Origin: Gossypium raimondii
Lineage: Eukaryota; Streptophyta; Magnoliopsida; Malvales; Malvaceae
Length of the DNA stretch: 64,000 nucleotides
Assembly (NCBI RefSeq): GCF_025698545.1
Contig: NC_068571.1
Span: forward strand, 12,980,160 to 13,044,159
Direction of reading: 5' to 3'
Of this stretch, positions 1 to 10,189 are shown in pieces (the first letter of the stretch is position 1; every line of letters begins with the position of its first letter). The position numbers and the translations under genes were made by a program. A model generated the notes under the pieces. The model did no database searches. It saw only the letters and a list, made by a program, of their open reading frames with translations, and was not told where the DNA came from.

Positions 1-1200
1 ACGGTCGTAAGAATTGTTCAACTAGAGAATTTGATTAAAGAATTTTCTTGAAAAATTAATTTGGAAAATCTAAGTGATTTTTGGGAAAATTAATTTTGAA
101 CAAGTAAAATTAAATCAATCAAATTAATTAAAATTAATATGATATTTTTGAAAATTAATTTTTCAAGTCAGACAATTGGCCCAATGGGTAATTGAATTTG
201 AAAATTAGACCTGAGATCATAAATTGGGCTTAGGATCCCAAAACCGAGATTAAGACCCAAAAACTGGTCTAACCAGGTCTGGTATGTGAAACTAAGTTGA
301 TATCCAACTGGTGGTTGGATCGGACCTATCGGACTGTTAGTGGTCCGGATGGAACTGATAGAAACCAAACCATTTCAAGCTTAAAGCATTCTGACAAAGA
401 TTTCGATGGCCAAAAAATGGTTAGCGGCAGTGGTTCTTCAGTGGTTAAGCAATGGAAGAATTACACTCCTATTGAGACTCTACCAAAGAATTTGATTTTT
501 GATTAACTATTTAAAATAATAATATTATTTTAATAGATTTAATATTAAATTTCATTTGATACTTATCTTAATAATATTTTATTAATTTAATATCAAAGTG
601 ATTATCTTAATATTAAATTTAATTTAATATTTATCTTGTAGATAAATATTCTATTAATTTAATAAGATTTAATATTAAAATTAATATTAAAGTGATTAAG
701 TATAATTATAGTTGAACTCTCTAAACCCTCCTTATATAAATATAGTCTTGGGTTATTATTTACACACACTTGAATTCAATAGAAAGTTGTAGAGAAAATT
801 CTCTAAAGAAATTATTTTAGAAAATTTCTAGAGATATTTTTCTTATTTATAACTTACCCCAAAAGTTCAGAGAAATTACGAAATTACTGCACTAGTAATT
901 TTTATAATTTTTTTATTTGAAGCGAGCCCACACTCGGTAAACGTGAGCTTAAGGATAATAGAGAAGACTACTAGGTTGAAGCGTTCATCCTAGAGGAATC
1001 AAAATTGTACAATTTTGATTGAGTATTTATTACTTTAGATATCACAACCAAATTCTTATTTTGGATTTTTTTAAAACTCTGGTTTTTTCCTAAATTTATT
1101 TTCCGTTGCGTTTTCCAAACCCAATTGCGATCGATTTTCCAAACTCTGGTTAAACCTCTGACATAGGTTGTGGTATAGGCCTTTTCTCTTCTTCGCCTTC
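1..1200. other. AT-rich intergenic sequence, possible LTR-derived fragment
   Basis: I see no gene here. The stretch is very AT-rich with short repeated AATATT-type runs at 500-700. From about 720 it resembles the transcribed part of a plant LTR: a TATA-like motif at 731-745, then a leader-like stretch with repeated AGAAAATT motifs, then a GC-richer segment at 920-1010. I could not pair it with a second LTR in the window or find a primer-binding site, so a solo or truncated LTR is only a guess. The small ORFs here are unconvincing. Confidence 0.25.
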
Positions 1201-1218
1201 ATCCGTAGTTGATTGCGA

Positions 1219-3055
1219 TTAGTTGCTTCTTGGTTGCCATCGTGCATCCTCCGGTCTAGCAGTAGGTGGTTGGGAAGATGATTCGCCTTGATAGAACAAT
1301 GATCCTGGAGGTGTTTGCATCACCATCAGTGTAAGGGTATAACTATATTGTGTTTCGTACATTGGTGACATAACAATTGGACTCTTGGTCGGTGGTCGAA
1401 ACATGGATGGCCTATACGTCGTCATCGGCATCATCGTCGCCAGAATTATGGATGGCATCGACGTGTAATATACTAGGGACCAAGGTTTGAAAACAAAACC
1501 TAACATCAAAGTAAAAGCAGAAAAATGTGGTCGAATATATGGTGCTTGTGTGAAAATGACGGTGTTCGCATACAAATCAGAATAGGACGTCACATACTGA
1601 TCAGGGGTGGTGTGGGCACCGATGTCGGCTCTTGAGTAGGTGCAACCGATGGACCTGCCTCGCCAAACCTTGGATGTGTTGACGGTCGTCGTGGCCTCCT
1701 CGTATGCGTTTGCCAACTCCTATATTCTTCGCTCAACAAGCATGGCTTGCCAAAAAGCCTAAATCAAGGCATGTAATCCAAACCGCAAGCTAACTCTAGA
1801 GCGATAATAGCATTGCGATGAGGTAGAAACTCATATCGATTATTCCACATGTGTATATATATTAATATGGAATCTAATTCAATTCTCATTCGACCTCCCC
1901 CACAAGTTGATAGGATGCAGATGATCAAGGTCCTAAGGTACCACTAGAATCGATTGTCTGAACCCGATTTGCTGCAACACCCTATCCGACTCATGCATAT
2001 ACACGATAGCGTACATTACCAATGGCACATTTACATGTCAAATATTGGGATTCACCAGGATTTCGGATGGGATGCATTGCCGAATTGTCAGATCCTTGTA
2101 TGGTGTCCATTCAAACTATATTAAAATAATAAAAAATTAGTTATATATATACTATTAAATATCAAATCAAATACATTAATATTATATAATTCAAATTTAA
2201 AAAAATACTTACCTTTGCTTCAGATCGTTGGTCTAACAGAAGTCGTATATCTCATAGCTCTTTCGATATTCTCACGTAACTTGACCCATTATTCCACCTA
2301 TTGAAATAATTTGTTAACAGAATAATTTAAACATTAGATTATTTTATTGCAATAAATAAATTATGTAATGAATTTGTAAAGGTAGTTTGCTTCAGGACAA
2401 AAATGGCAGCTGATAACGCGCCAATGACTGCAGTAGTAGCATACAACCACCAATTTTAATTTTTCGTGGTTGCGTCGCTCGACACATCTCTTGGTACAAG
2501 GTCGCCAACACGGTGGACCCCCAACTAAGTTGGAGCGAGTAGATTACGAATATTGACGAGTTTCAACAACCACCTTAAATGGACGAAATTTCGTGACTTA
2601 TCCGGCATTATGATACCCTCTATTAACATAAGGATGTAATCCTGAATGTGTTCTTCTCTTTCGACTTCAGTTGAATCCTCATCAAGCTTACTGAAATTTC
2701 TTCTTAACCAAGCCATTTCTATCCGACCTCCAAAAATTGTCTCCGAAACCAACCCCAAAAGTTCATCGCATACCATTTTCCAATTGGTTGCGTGAACAGT
2801 CCCAGTCACTGCAGACCCATCCACTAGTAACCTAAGTTGTAATTGCACATCTTCCAAAGTGATAGTACACTCGCCAGATAGAAGATGGAAAATGTGCGTC
2901 TTCGATCTCCACCTTTCCATTAACGCGCTTACGAGTGTTGGGTCCAACTTACACCCCTTACCTATAAGGGCCACGTGCGAAAAATCGACTTCTCTCAAGT
3001 ACGGTTTGATCAAGGGTGATGGAGGAGCGAGTAGATTACGAATGTTGGCTTGCAA
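1219..3055 (-). pseudogene. Plant mobile domain (MAIN-like / 'PP7 long form'-like) pseudogene
   Basis: Reading leftwards from 3055, the first block (to 2525) gives a protein typical of the plant mobile domain family: a start near LLAPPSPLIKPYLREVDF, a conserved W-R-x-x-THxFH core, then GECTITLEDVQLQL and later a WLLKLV motif. After 2530 the frame shifts. The homologous continuation (VLATLYQEMCRA, KIGGC) is readable in another frame from about 2521 to 2400. A further block at about 2125-1700 matches the C-terminal half (hESDRVLQQIGFRQ) but has several in-frame stops. The last open stretch (1716-1219) is a Pro/Ser/Gln-rich tail. AT-rich intron-like gaps lie at about 2125-2225 and 2300-2395. Family members are MAIN and MAIL1-like nuclear proteins and related transposon-borne genes; they are not phosphatases despite common database names. 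Frameshift plus stops make this copy non-functional. Confidence 0.75.
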
Positions 3056-3488
3056 AATTCAATCTCTGCCTATTTAAGGAAAAAATATACAAAATAATAA
3101 ATTCAAATATAAAAAAATATAAAAATTATGCAACATTAAAATATAATAAGAAATATTATTATCATTTGCAATTGATTGACGAAAATATAGTTCTTATCAT
3201 AACGAATTAGAGAATTTGCCATTGATAATTTCGAAAAAAACTGAATAATTCGTATTAGAAGAATAATTTAAGAAAATGTTAAGATAATTTAAATAAAAAA
3301 AGAAATAAAATTGAGAGAGCAAAAAAAATTAGTGAATTTAAGTGGGTATTGAGAATGTGAGAGAGAGTTGAGATTGAATTGGAAAAAATGAAATGGGAGA
3401 GGGTTATAGGAAAATAAAATTTGACTGTTTGGGGGTGTCTAACGACTAATTAAATAACTGTTATTTTTTACCGTTGGGGGGAAAAACA

Positions 3489-3660
3489 CTTCCAACTGGA
3501 AGCATTTTCAAGTGACTTAGCAGAAAGCGATTCTAGATGGAAGCGTTTTCCATGCAATATGCTGAAAACGCTTCCAGTTGGAAGCATTTTCAAGTGACTT
3601 AGCAAAAAGCGATTCTAGTTGAAAGCGTTTTCAATACAACATGCTAAAAACGCTTCCAAG
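3489..3660. repeat. 82-bp tandem repeat, about two copies
   Basis: Two head-to-tail units start at 3489 and 3571, with a third beginning at 3653, an exact 82-bp spacing. Each unit contains CTTCCAAYTGGAAGC-type and GAAAACGCTTCC-type inverted motifs, so each can fold on itself. It lies just upstream of the mobile-domain pseudogene on that gene's strand and may belong to the same mobile unit. Confidence 0.8.
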
Positions 3661-3871
3661 TTTTCCTGCAAATTGGAAGTGATTTCCAAAAAATAGCTTA
3701 TTCCCATAATTTTTTTAAAAAAATTGATCTATTCACGTAATTTTTTTTGGCATTTATTGATAAATTAATATTTTAATTGACCGAAGTTAAAATAATTTTC
3801 CCAAGATTCAAAAAGAAATTATATTTAAAAAAAAGTGGAGGAGATTGTTTTACAATGGTAAAATGGGCATT

Positions 3872-3879
3872 CTATATAA
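3872..3879 (+). promoter_or_regulatory. Candidate TATA box of the 4573-5495 gene
   Basis: A CTATATAA motif is followed about 30 bases later by a CT-rich leader (from about 3905) typical of a plant 5' UTR. Its position fits a transcript that runs to a splice donor at 3969. Inferred from spacing and composition only. Confidence 0.45.
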
Positions 3880-3968
3880 TTTCCCTCCTGGCCTCCATTA
3901 AGACCTTTTCCTTCCTCGTCTCATTCACCATTTATCTGCTTTTTCTTCTTTCAAAGGGATTCCTTCAG

Positions 3969-4559
3969 GTAAATCTCAAAAATCAAGTTTCCCTTTTTTA
4001 AACTTATTTAATCATATATAAGATTTCACTTCTCTGTATATATTTTGTAAAATATATTTTAGATCTGTTTCTTTTTCTTTTTCTTCCTATTTTTTTGCTG
4101 TTAAGAACAATTCTGTTTTTAAGTCAAATTTCAAAGTGTCTATTCAATATTTATGATGAGTTTTTAGCTGTAACACTTGAATTTCCCTTCTGGGTATTTC
4201 ATCCTTATTTGTTACGTCTTAATTAATCCCTGATATTTCGGATCTTCTTTTTAACTCTCTGAATCTGATATATATAAATGTAAATTATAATATTTTTTAC
4301 GCAGGCATATAAATCCTAAATTTATTACAGTTTTACCTCCACAGCAACCCGTGATCACTGATTTTTAAGGTCTGGGCCTAGATCTGTGTTTCTATTTATG
4401 TTTTCCTTTTTGGGTTTGACCTTTTTTTTGGGGGGGATTCTGTGAAAATGAAGGAAACTAAAGGGGAAAAAAAATTGTCTGTTTCTATGTCTTAATTGAA
4501 TCATTTTTCTTAGATCTGGTTGTTGACTTCTTTTTTGTAATTAATTATTTGAATGTTAG
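3969..4559 (+). other. Probable 5'-UTR intron of the 4573-5495 gene
   Basis: CCTTCAG/GTAAAT at 3968/3969 is a strong plant splice donor. A T-rich tract ends in TTAG at 4559, 13 bases before the start codon; an alternative acceptor is TTCTTAG at 4513. The segment between is T-rich, unlike the leader on either side. Leader introns are common in plant genes and often raise expression. No transcript evidence is available here. Confidence 0.5.
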
Positions 4560-4572
4560 ATTTTTGAGGAAG

Positions 4573-5495
4573 ATGAATCACTACAATCTTCAGCAGAATC
4601 CCATTGCCGTTTCCGCTTATGAGGAGATGGGAGGGTTTATCTCTTCAATATCGGAGCATCATAGGGCCGGCCCCGTTGTTTGCCCTAAGCCTCGGCGAAT
4701 TGGGGTTCTCACCAATAACCCTATCAAGCCTTTTAGATTGCATATGAGGTATTGTTTTTCTTTTCTCTTTCCTTTGGGTTTTTCCCCCTTTTCTCTAATT
4801 GGAATTTTGGTTGATTTGATTTGCTTGCTTTTATTAATTTTGATTTTTGGTTTTCAATTCCAGTCACCAAGCCGATGTAAGTGAATCGAAAGCCAGTGCA
4901 GAACTTCTAGATATCATCCTCAACAAGGTAATCACTGAATCTCAAGTATTTTAAAGAAGTGAAAATACTAATGTTATATACATATTGCTTTTTGATAGTT
5001 GCTATGGTTCTTAAAAGTATTTGCGTCTTGCACTTCTATCCGAATAAACGACTATATGAAAATGCTTCTAAAAGTCGGATATATTTTTACTTCCAATTTG
5101 GAGTAATATTGGATGTTTGCATTTCTGAGGTTTGAGTTATGTGTGTTAATGTTTTTGTTTCTAGGATGGACTTGTTTTATCGTGTTGTTTTGTTTCGGTT
5201 TTTGTAGGGTGATTTATGGGCAGAGCAATCTGCAGCACAGGTAGCATCTTCACCCCCATTTTTTTGTGGTTCGCCCCCAAGTAGGGCCACGAACCCAGTT
5301 GTGCAAGATGCTCGATTTGGTGACGAAAGAGTTGCAGCCCTTTCAGCATCGCAAAGTCCATCTCCGTCGCCATCGGCACATAAAGGGGGATTTGTTAGGA
5401 TGTCGTTTGGGCTAAAACCAGCGGCAATTAGAGTAGAAGGATTTGATTGCCTTAACAGGGATAGCCAAAATTCCAGAATCCCTGCTATGGCTTAA
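4573..5495 (+). CDS. Conserved plant protein of unknown function, three exons
   Basis: Coding exons are 4573-4748, 4864-4927 and 5208-5495. The junctions are AG/GTATTG, TTCCAG/T, AAG/GTAATC and TTGTAG/GGT, and the frame is kept across both introns. The predicted protein has 175 residues. I chose the ATG at 4573 (MNHYNLQQNP) because it begins the family-like sequence; an upstream in-frame ATG at 4549 lies at the presumed leader-intron acceptor. The N-terminal third has a basic CPKPRRIG motif. The middle has LLDIILNK followed by GDLWAEQ. The C-terminal third is Ser/Pro-rich (SPSPSPS) and then FVRMSFGLKPA. No signal peptide, membrane segment or catalytic motif is visible. The Ser-Pro cluster would suit phosphorylation by proline-directed kinases (inference). 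I recall similar small proteins in other dicots but cannot name a function. Confidence 0.8.
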
Positions 5496-6506
5496 ATCTA
5501 CAGTGTACATAGAAGGCCACCGTCCGGGAGGACAAAGTAGGGATGAATTAGGGAAATATGGATTATTTTTGGGGAGAAAGAGATTAACTTGTGTGTAGTA
5601 GTGTATATATGATGTGGTTTTTGGTCTGGTAAAATCTATTTGATTGCTGGGATGGAAGGGAAGGCAATGTGAAAGGATTGAATTTTCAGGGGATTGAGCA
5701 AATGATGATGAATCGTAATATAAATGATTTGATATTTTGATTTTGTAAATCACCATGGAGAAGAGGAAGGGAAATTGTGTATAGATCCTATTGGTAATTG
5801 AATTTTGTTCTGTAATTTATGATTCAATAATTGTCAAATTTTCTTCCTATGACATATTGAGCATCATCTTTATGTTTTATCATATGATAGCAACCGACAT
5901 GGTTCCTGATGATGGTCATTGCATGCACATCCCCTCTGTAATTCCCATTGGGAGAGCAATTCCCATTTGCTTCATGACTGGTTTTGACCTTAGCAGCTAC
6001 ACAAGAACCCATTGCAAAACCTTCCGAATCCCTTATAGCAGCAGCTATGATTGAACATGATTTTTTGTGTCACTTTTTAGTTTAATTATACTTTTGAAAT
6101 TTAGTGCTTTTTCTTTTTCTTTTTTTTTAAATTACTCATTCTATTTTTTAAAATTTAATAATTAAAATTCAGTTAATAAGGCGGTTAAGGAATTTCATTA
6201 AATTAGATAACATGCCATTTTAAAATGAAAATGGTTCATTTGGCTGGTTGAAAGAAGCGTAGAAATCATGTAAGCAAAATAAATAAATAAATAATAATAA
6301 ACTTTTAATCTCTTTCGTTGAAAGAGTCTGAAGAAACTTATCATCTTTAATTTAGAATCGAAACCTTATAACTCCACATTTAATGTTTTTTGCTTATTTA
6401 TGTTTGCAATATTAGATACATGAGTATTTTAAAATGTTATATATCTCACATTCTTTTAATGATATTTTAATTGATTTTCAATTATTAAATTCCTAGAATT
6501 AATATT
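5496..6506. other. 3' flank of the conserved gene, intergenic
   Basis: The first 300 bases are probably the 3' UTR of the upstream gene. A 62-codon minus-strand ORF at 5824-6012 starts MGSCVAAK, which resembles an N-myristoylation signal, but no supporting exon or homologue is apparent. The remainder is AT-rich with a short AAATAAAT run near 6280. No further gene is seen. Confidence 0.4.
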
Positions 6507-7132
6507 TGTTAGAGATTGACCTGTATAAATATCGAAATAGAAAAGTTATAGAAGATCGAACACATAAATATTTACGTGGAAAACCCTCATTTAAGAGGAT
6601 AAAAATCACGGGCAAAGGAGGCTTCGACTTTTTACTAGATGAGTAAACAAACGAGGGTATAAGATGAAAAAAATAAACCTAAATGTATTAAATGTACAGA
6701 CCCAAACCTTGAAAACAAAGTCTTAACTTGGGAACTAAATTCTCTCCATAGTTACTACGAAAACTCTCACTAAAACTCATTTGCAACTACATATTGTCGT
6801 CCCCAAAAGGGAGCTCTATAGTACTACATCTTTAATTGCCTTTCTAAAATAGGGATACAATGACCCCTTTAAATAGACTAAGTTTAAAAGGTTGAAACGA
6901 CTAAAATATCCCAGAAGTAATTAAATTTCGACTAGGAAAAGATAACAGAGTTTAATTAAGAGAAGAAACTCGGTGTTTGTGGGAAACATGTCGCCATGTC
7001 ATAACATCATCATTCGCGTCGTCATGAAGTCGTTCGTCGTCACAACGTTGGGAAGCTTCTCATCGTGACGTCGTCAGCTGACTTTGGTAAGTGCCTACAA
7101 ATTATCCAATAAATACGAGACACACCCTACAA
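6507..7132 (-). repeat. Left (3') LTR of the deleted Copia element
   Basis: It aligns along its whole length with 7527-8088, sharing for example ATGTGGAAAACCCTCA-like and GACTTTGGTAAGTG motifs. It is about 60 bases longer, mainly through internal indels. The divergence between the pair suggests an old insertion. Confidence 0.75.
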
Positions 7133-7265
7133 ACCTCCACCTTGACTCGTATTTATCGTACCTTCTTCTCCAGGTCCCGCCACAGGCAGAACTCGATCTT
7201 TGCAGAATGTCAACCAAGCCCAAACCGTTCTCGAACTTGGAAACCGAAAGACTCCTAGTCTTCAA

Positions 7266-7400
7266 ATCAAGGTTGTATAATGCAACCAATGCCAATGATA
7301 CCTGAACGGATGTGTGCTTCACAACAATAGAGAAAGCATTGAGGAAATCAACTCCCTCCACTTGACTGTCACCCTTTGCGACCAACCTTGCTTTAAACAC
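7266..7400 (-). pseudogene. Copia reverse transcriptase fragment
   Basis: The minus-strand frame opens with FKARLVAKG, continues through VVKHTSVQVSLALVALY and ends near NLDL. This is the conserved start of the Copia reverse transcriptase domain, where the family has YKARLVAKG followed by hSPVVK. About 45 residues are present. The YVDD catalytic box, RNase H, integrase and gag are all missing, so the copy is inert and was left by a large internal deletion. Confidence 0.75.
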
Positions 7401-7511
7401 TTTACTTTATCTGAAACTGTTACAATATGAAATCTATGATTTCATCGAACTTTTCAATATCAAAATCGTTGTCATTATACTTGAACGGGTCGATTGCAAA
7501 AACATAACCTA

Positions 7512-7523
7512 GCTCTGATACTA
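7512..7523 (-). other. Primer-binding site of the deleted Copia element
   Basis: The minus strand reads TAGTATCAGAGC, one base from the plant initiator tRNA-Met complement TGGTATCAGAGC. It lies three bases inside the right LTR, as expected for the 5' end of a minus-strand element. Confidence 0.7.
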
Positions 7524-7526
7524 GTT

Positions 7527-8088
7527 TGTTGAGGATCGACCTATATAAGCAACGAACAAGAAAATAGAGAAGATCAAACATACAAATATTTATGTGGAAA
7601 ACCCTCAGTTAAGAGGATAAAAAGGACACGGGCAAATGAGACTTCAACTTTTCACTAGATGAGTAAACATACGAGAGTACAAGATAAAGAAAATAATCCT
7701 AAAAGAGCAAAACTCAAAAACCTAAATACAAAGCTCTTTCCAAAACTCTCCCCAAAACTCTTCATCAAATCTCACATAAGAGATATTCTATATTAACTCT
7801 CTAAAATAGGGTTACAAAAACCATTTAAATAGGCTAATATTAAAGTCATAATATTACTAAAATATCCCTAGAGTAATTAGAGTTCGACTGGGAAAAGATA
7901 ACATAGTTTAATTAGGAAAAGAAATTCGGTGTTTGTGGGAAACACGTTGTCACATCGCAACGTCCTCATTTACGTCATCATAATGTCGTTCGTCATCGCA
8001 ACTTCGGGAAGCTTCTCGTCGTGACATTGCTGGCTGACTTTGGTAAGTGTCTGCAAACTGTCCGATAAATGCGAGGCACACCCCACAA
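7527..8088 (-). repeat. Right (5') LTR of the deleted Copia element
   Basis: Direct-repeat partner of 6507-7132. It starts TGTTGAGGATCGACC and ends CACACCCCACAA. The adjacent primer site marks it as the 5' LTR on the minus strand. Confidence 0.75.
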
Positions 8089-8105
8089 TACTTATTATAT
8101 AAAAA

Positions 8106-8940
8106 AGTCACTTGAAAATAATTCAATAAACAATTGAGCTCTCAATCAAAAGCAACACTCAATTGAGTCCTTAATCAAACTTAAGCACTCAATTAATCAT
8201 TCAAAAGCCCCTACACAACATTAACTCCCCCATGTGGCACAATAGAGTTGTGCCACGTAGCGAAATTTGGTAATTTAATTTTTTTATAAAAAATCATAAA
8301 AAAATATTTTTAAAAATTTAAATTTTTTGAAACTTTTAAAAATATACAATTTATAAAAATTATTAAAAAAATGTTTTTTGTAAAATCATTAAAAAGCATA
8401 AAAAATTCTAAAATATCTAATTTTTTAAATTTTTTATAATTTTAAATATTTTATATTTTATTTTCTAAATGATTTCTATTATTTTAATATTTTAATATTT
8501 CCATTTTTATAATTTTAAAAATTATATTTATAATTTTTATGATTTTTTATAATTTTTCTAAATTCTATTTTTCTAAATATTTTCTAAAATTTCAAAAAAT
8601 TATGCTTTTAATGAATTCTATTTTTATAATTTTTAATAATTTTTTAAAGTCTATTTTTCTTTTAATGTTCTAAAATTTTAAATGCCTTTTTATTTTTTAA
8701 ATTTTTATTATTTTTAAAATAAATATAATAAAATTACCAAATTTCGTTACGTGGCACAACCCTGGCATAACACGTGATGAAGTCATTGACAAATTAACGA
8801 TGTTAAAAGATGAAAATTTAATTAATTGCTTAAATTCGATTGAGGATTCAATTGAGTAGTTAAATTTAATTAAAAACTCAATTGAGTATTATCCTATTTG
8901 AGAATTCAATTAATTATTGAAATATTTTTCAATGGAATTT
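8106..8940. mobile_element. Foldback / MITE-like element with long imperfect inverted repeats
   Basis: The left arm (from about 8106) carries CACTCAATTGAGTCCTTAAT, then GTGCCACGTAGCGAAATT. The right arm carries the complement in mirrored order: AATTTCGTTACGTGGCAC at about 8740, then repeated CAATTGAGT motifs to about 8900. The arms are roughly 150-200 bases each, with an AT-only core of about 400 bases and no ORF. Class cannot be decided from sequence alone; no clean target duplication was seen. Confidence 0.6.
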
Positions 8941-10189
8941 TTAATATAATAAATATAAAATTAAAAGTAGGATTAAAATTTAAGCGAGCGAACGAGAGCA
9001 ATAAAGAAAGGGGAGGCAAAGGCAGGGTGGTTGGGAGATAGTAATGGAATGGTTGAAGCAGCTAAGGGTCGGGACATTGGTAGCTTCACATTTGGATAAC
9101 TCTTCTTCATATTATTTTGGAAGCTGATGTGGTTGTGATGTGATGTTCTAAATATAATCAACTCAATTCACTGTTCCACCGTTAACTTTTATGTTTGGTT
9201 TAGTGGTTAAAAGATATTGATTTATATAATTTTTTAGATTTAAAGAATTGGGTAAATTTTTATTTAGATAACACTCTTTGAACGGAGGGTGTGCATATAT
9301 AGTAGACCTGACCATGCCCGGCCCGGCCCGATGCCTCGTCCGAAATATGGGAGGGTTCGGATAAAAATATAGGTCCAAAATATGGGCTTGGGTAAAAAAA
9401 ATGAGGCCCGTTTAAAAAACAGGCCGGGCCTCGGGCACTACTTTTTTGGCCCCGGCCTGGCCCGAATATAATAAATATATATATTTTATTTTTTAATTTT
9501 AAAATACTTTCAAATTTTTTTATTAATATATCACCTATTGGATGTTTATATAAATGGATTTTTTATTAATATTTTTATTATTTTACTTGAAGTGCTGATG
9601 TAATTTAAAAATATTTTAAAGTTTTAAGAAAAATGTTTTACATGTTTTAAACCATTATTTTATTTCTTATTTTAGTATTTAATTTTTCTAACATATTCCT
9701 TCCACGTGTGTATCAACCTAACTGTATAGAGTATATATATAAGAAAAACAAAAACAAAAACTCGCTCAGCACTACCTTGATCGATCTATTATACAGCCAC
9801 ACCCCATAAGCAGCTTTCAACAGTTTTGACTCTTACAAGTTCGTGAAAGCATAATTTAGGAGAGATTTATATAAATAGATTGAAAATCTGGACATTACAT
9901 ATATAATAATAATAGTATTATATATTATTATATATAATAATAAGGGTAATTACATGTTATTATTATTATTTTAATAGGTTAGTTTAAATTAAAAGTGATT
10001 TAATTTAGTTACGGTTTATTGGGCTTTAATTATTAAAAAAATATGTGTCAAATATGTGTAGATACTCTAGTAATTAATTTTTAATTGATGATGAGTTGAT
10101 TAGAAATTAGGGCTAATGTGCCAAAGTTATATATATATTATGGTTATGGTTTCCAAATTACATACAATGTAACATTTCTAATATCCTAT
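8941..10189. other. Intergenic AT-rich sequence with a GC-rich dispersed-repeat fragment
   Basis: No gene is supported. At about 9304-9470 there is a sharply GC-rich patch with CCCGGCCCGGCCCG on the left and GGCCGGGCC and GGCCCCGGCC on the right, in an otherwise AT-rich context. This motif style is common in dispersed plant repeats. A TATA-like run at about 9730-9745 and AT microsatellites at about 9900-9950 follow. The upstream boundary of the next LTR element probably falls within this stretch. Confidence 0.4.

Larger units (their letters stand above)
6507..8088 (-). mobile_element. Deleted Copia-type LTR retrotransposon with two LTRs
   Basis: Two direct repeats (6507-7132 and 7527-8088) begin TGTTRRGGATYGACC and end with a CACACCCYACAA-like motif. 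They bracket only about 394 bases. On the minus strand, a tRNA-Met type primer site sits next to the right LTR and a purine run (AAGGTGGAGGT) sits beside the left LTR, so the element reads right to left. Only a short piece of reverse transcriptase remains inside. No exact target duplication is visible: the flanks are AATAT and TACTT. Confidence 0.75.

Noticed and set aside
2525..3055. Serine/threonine phosphatase 7 long-form annotation
   Set aside because: The sequence shows only the plant mobile domain; no phosphatase metal-binding motifs are present.
7084..7305. Plus-strand ORF across the Copia LTR edge
   Set aside because: It spans LTR end, purine tract and antisense RT fragment; no homology in that frame.
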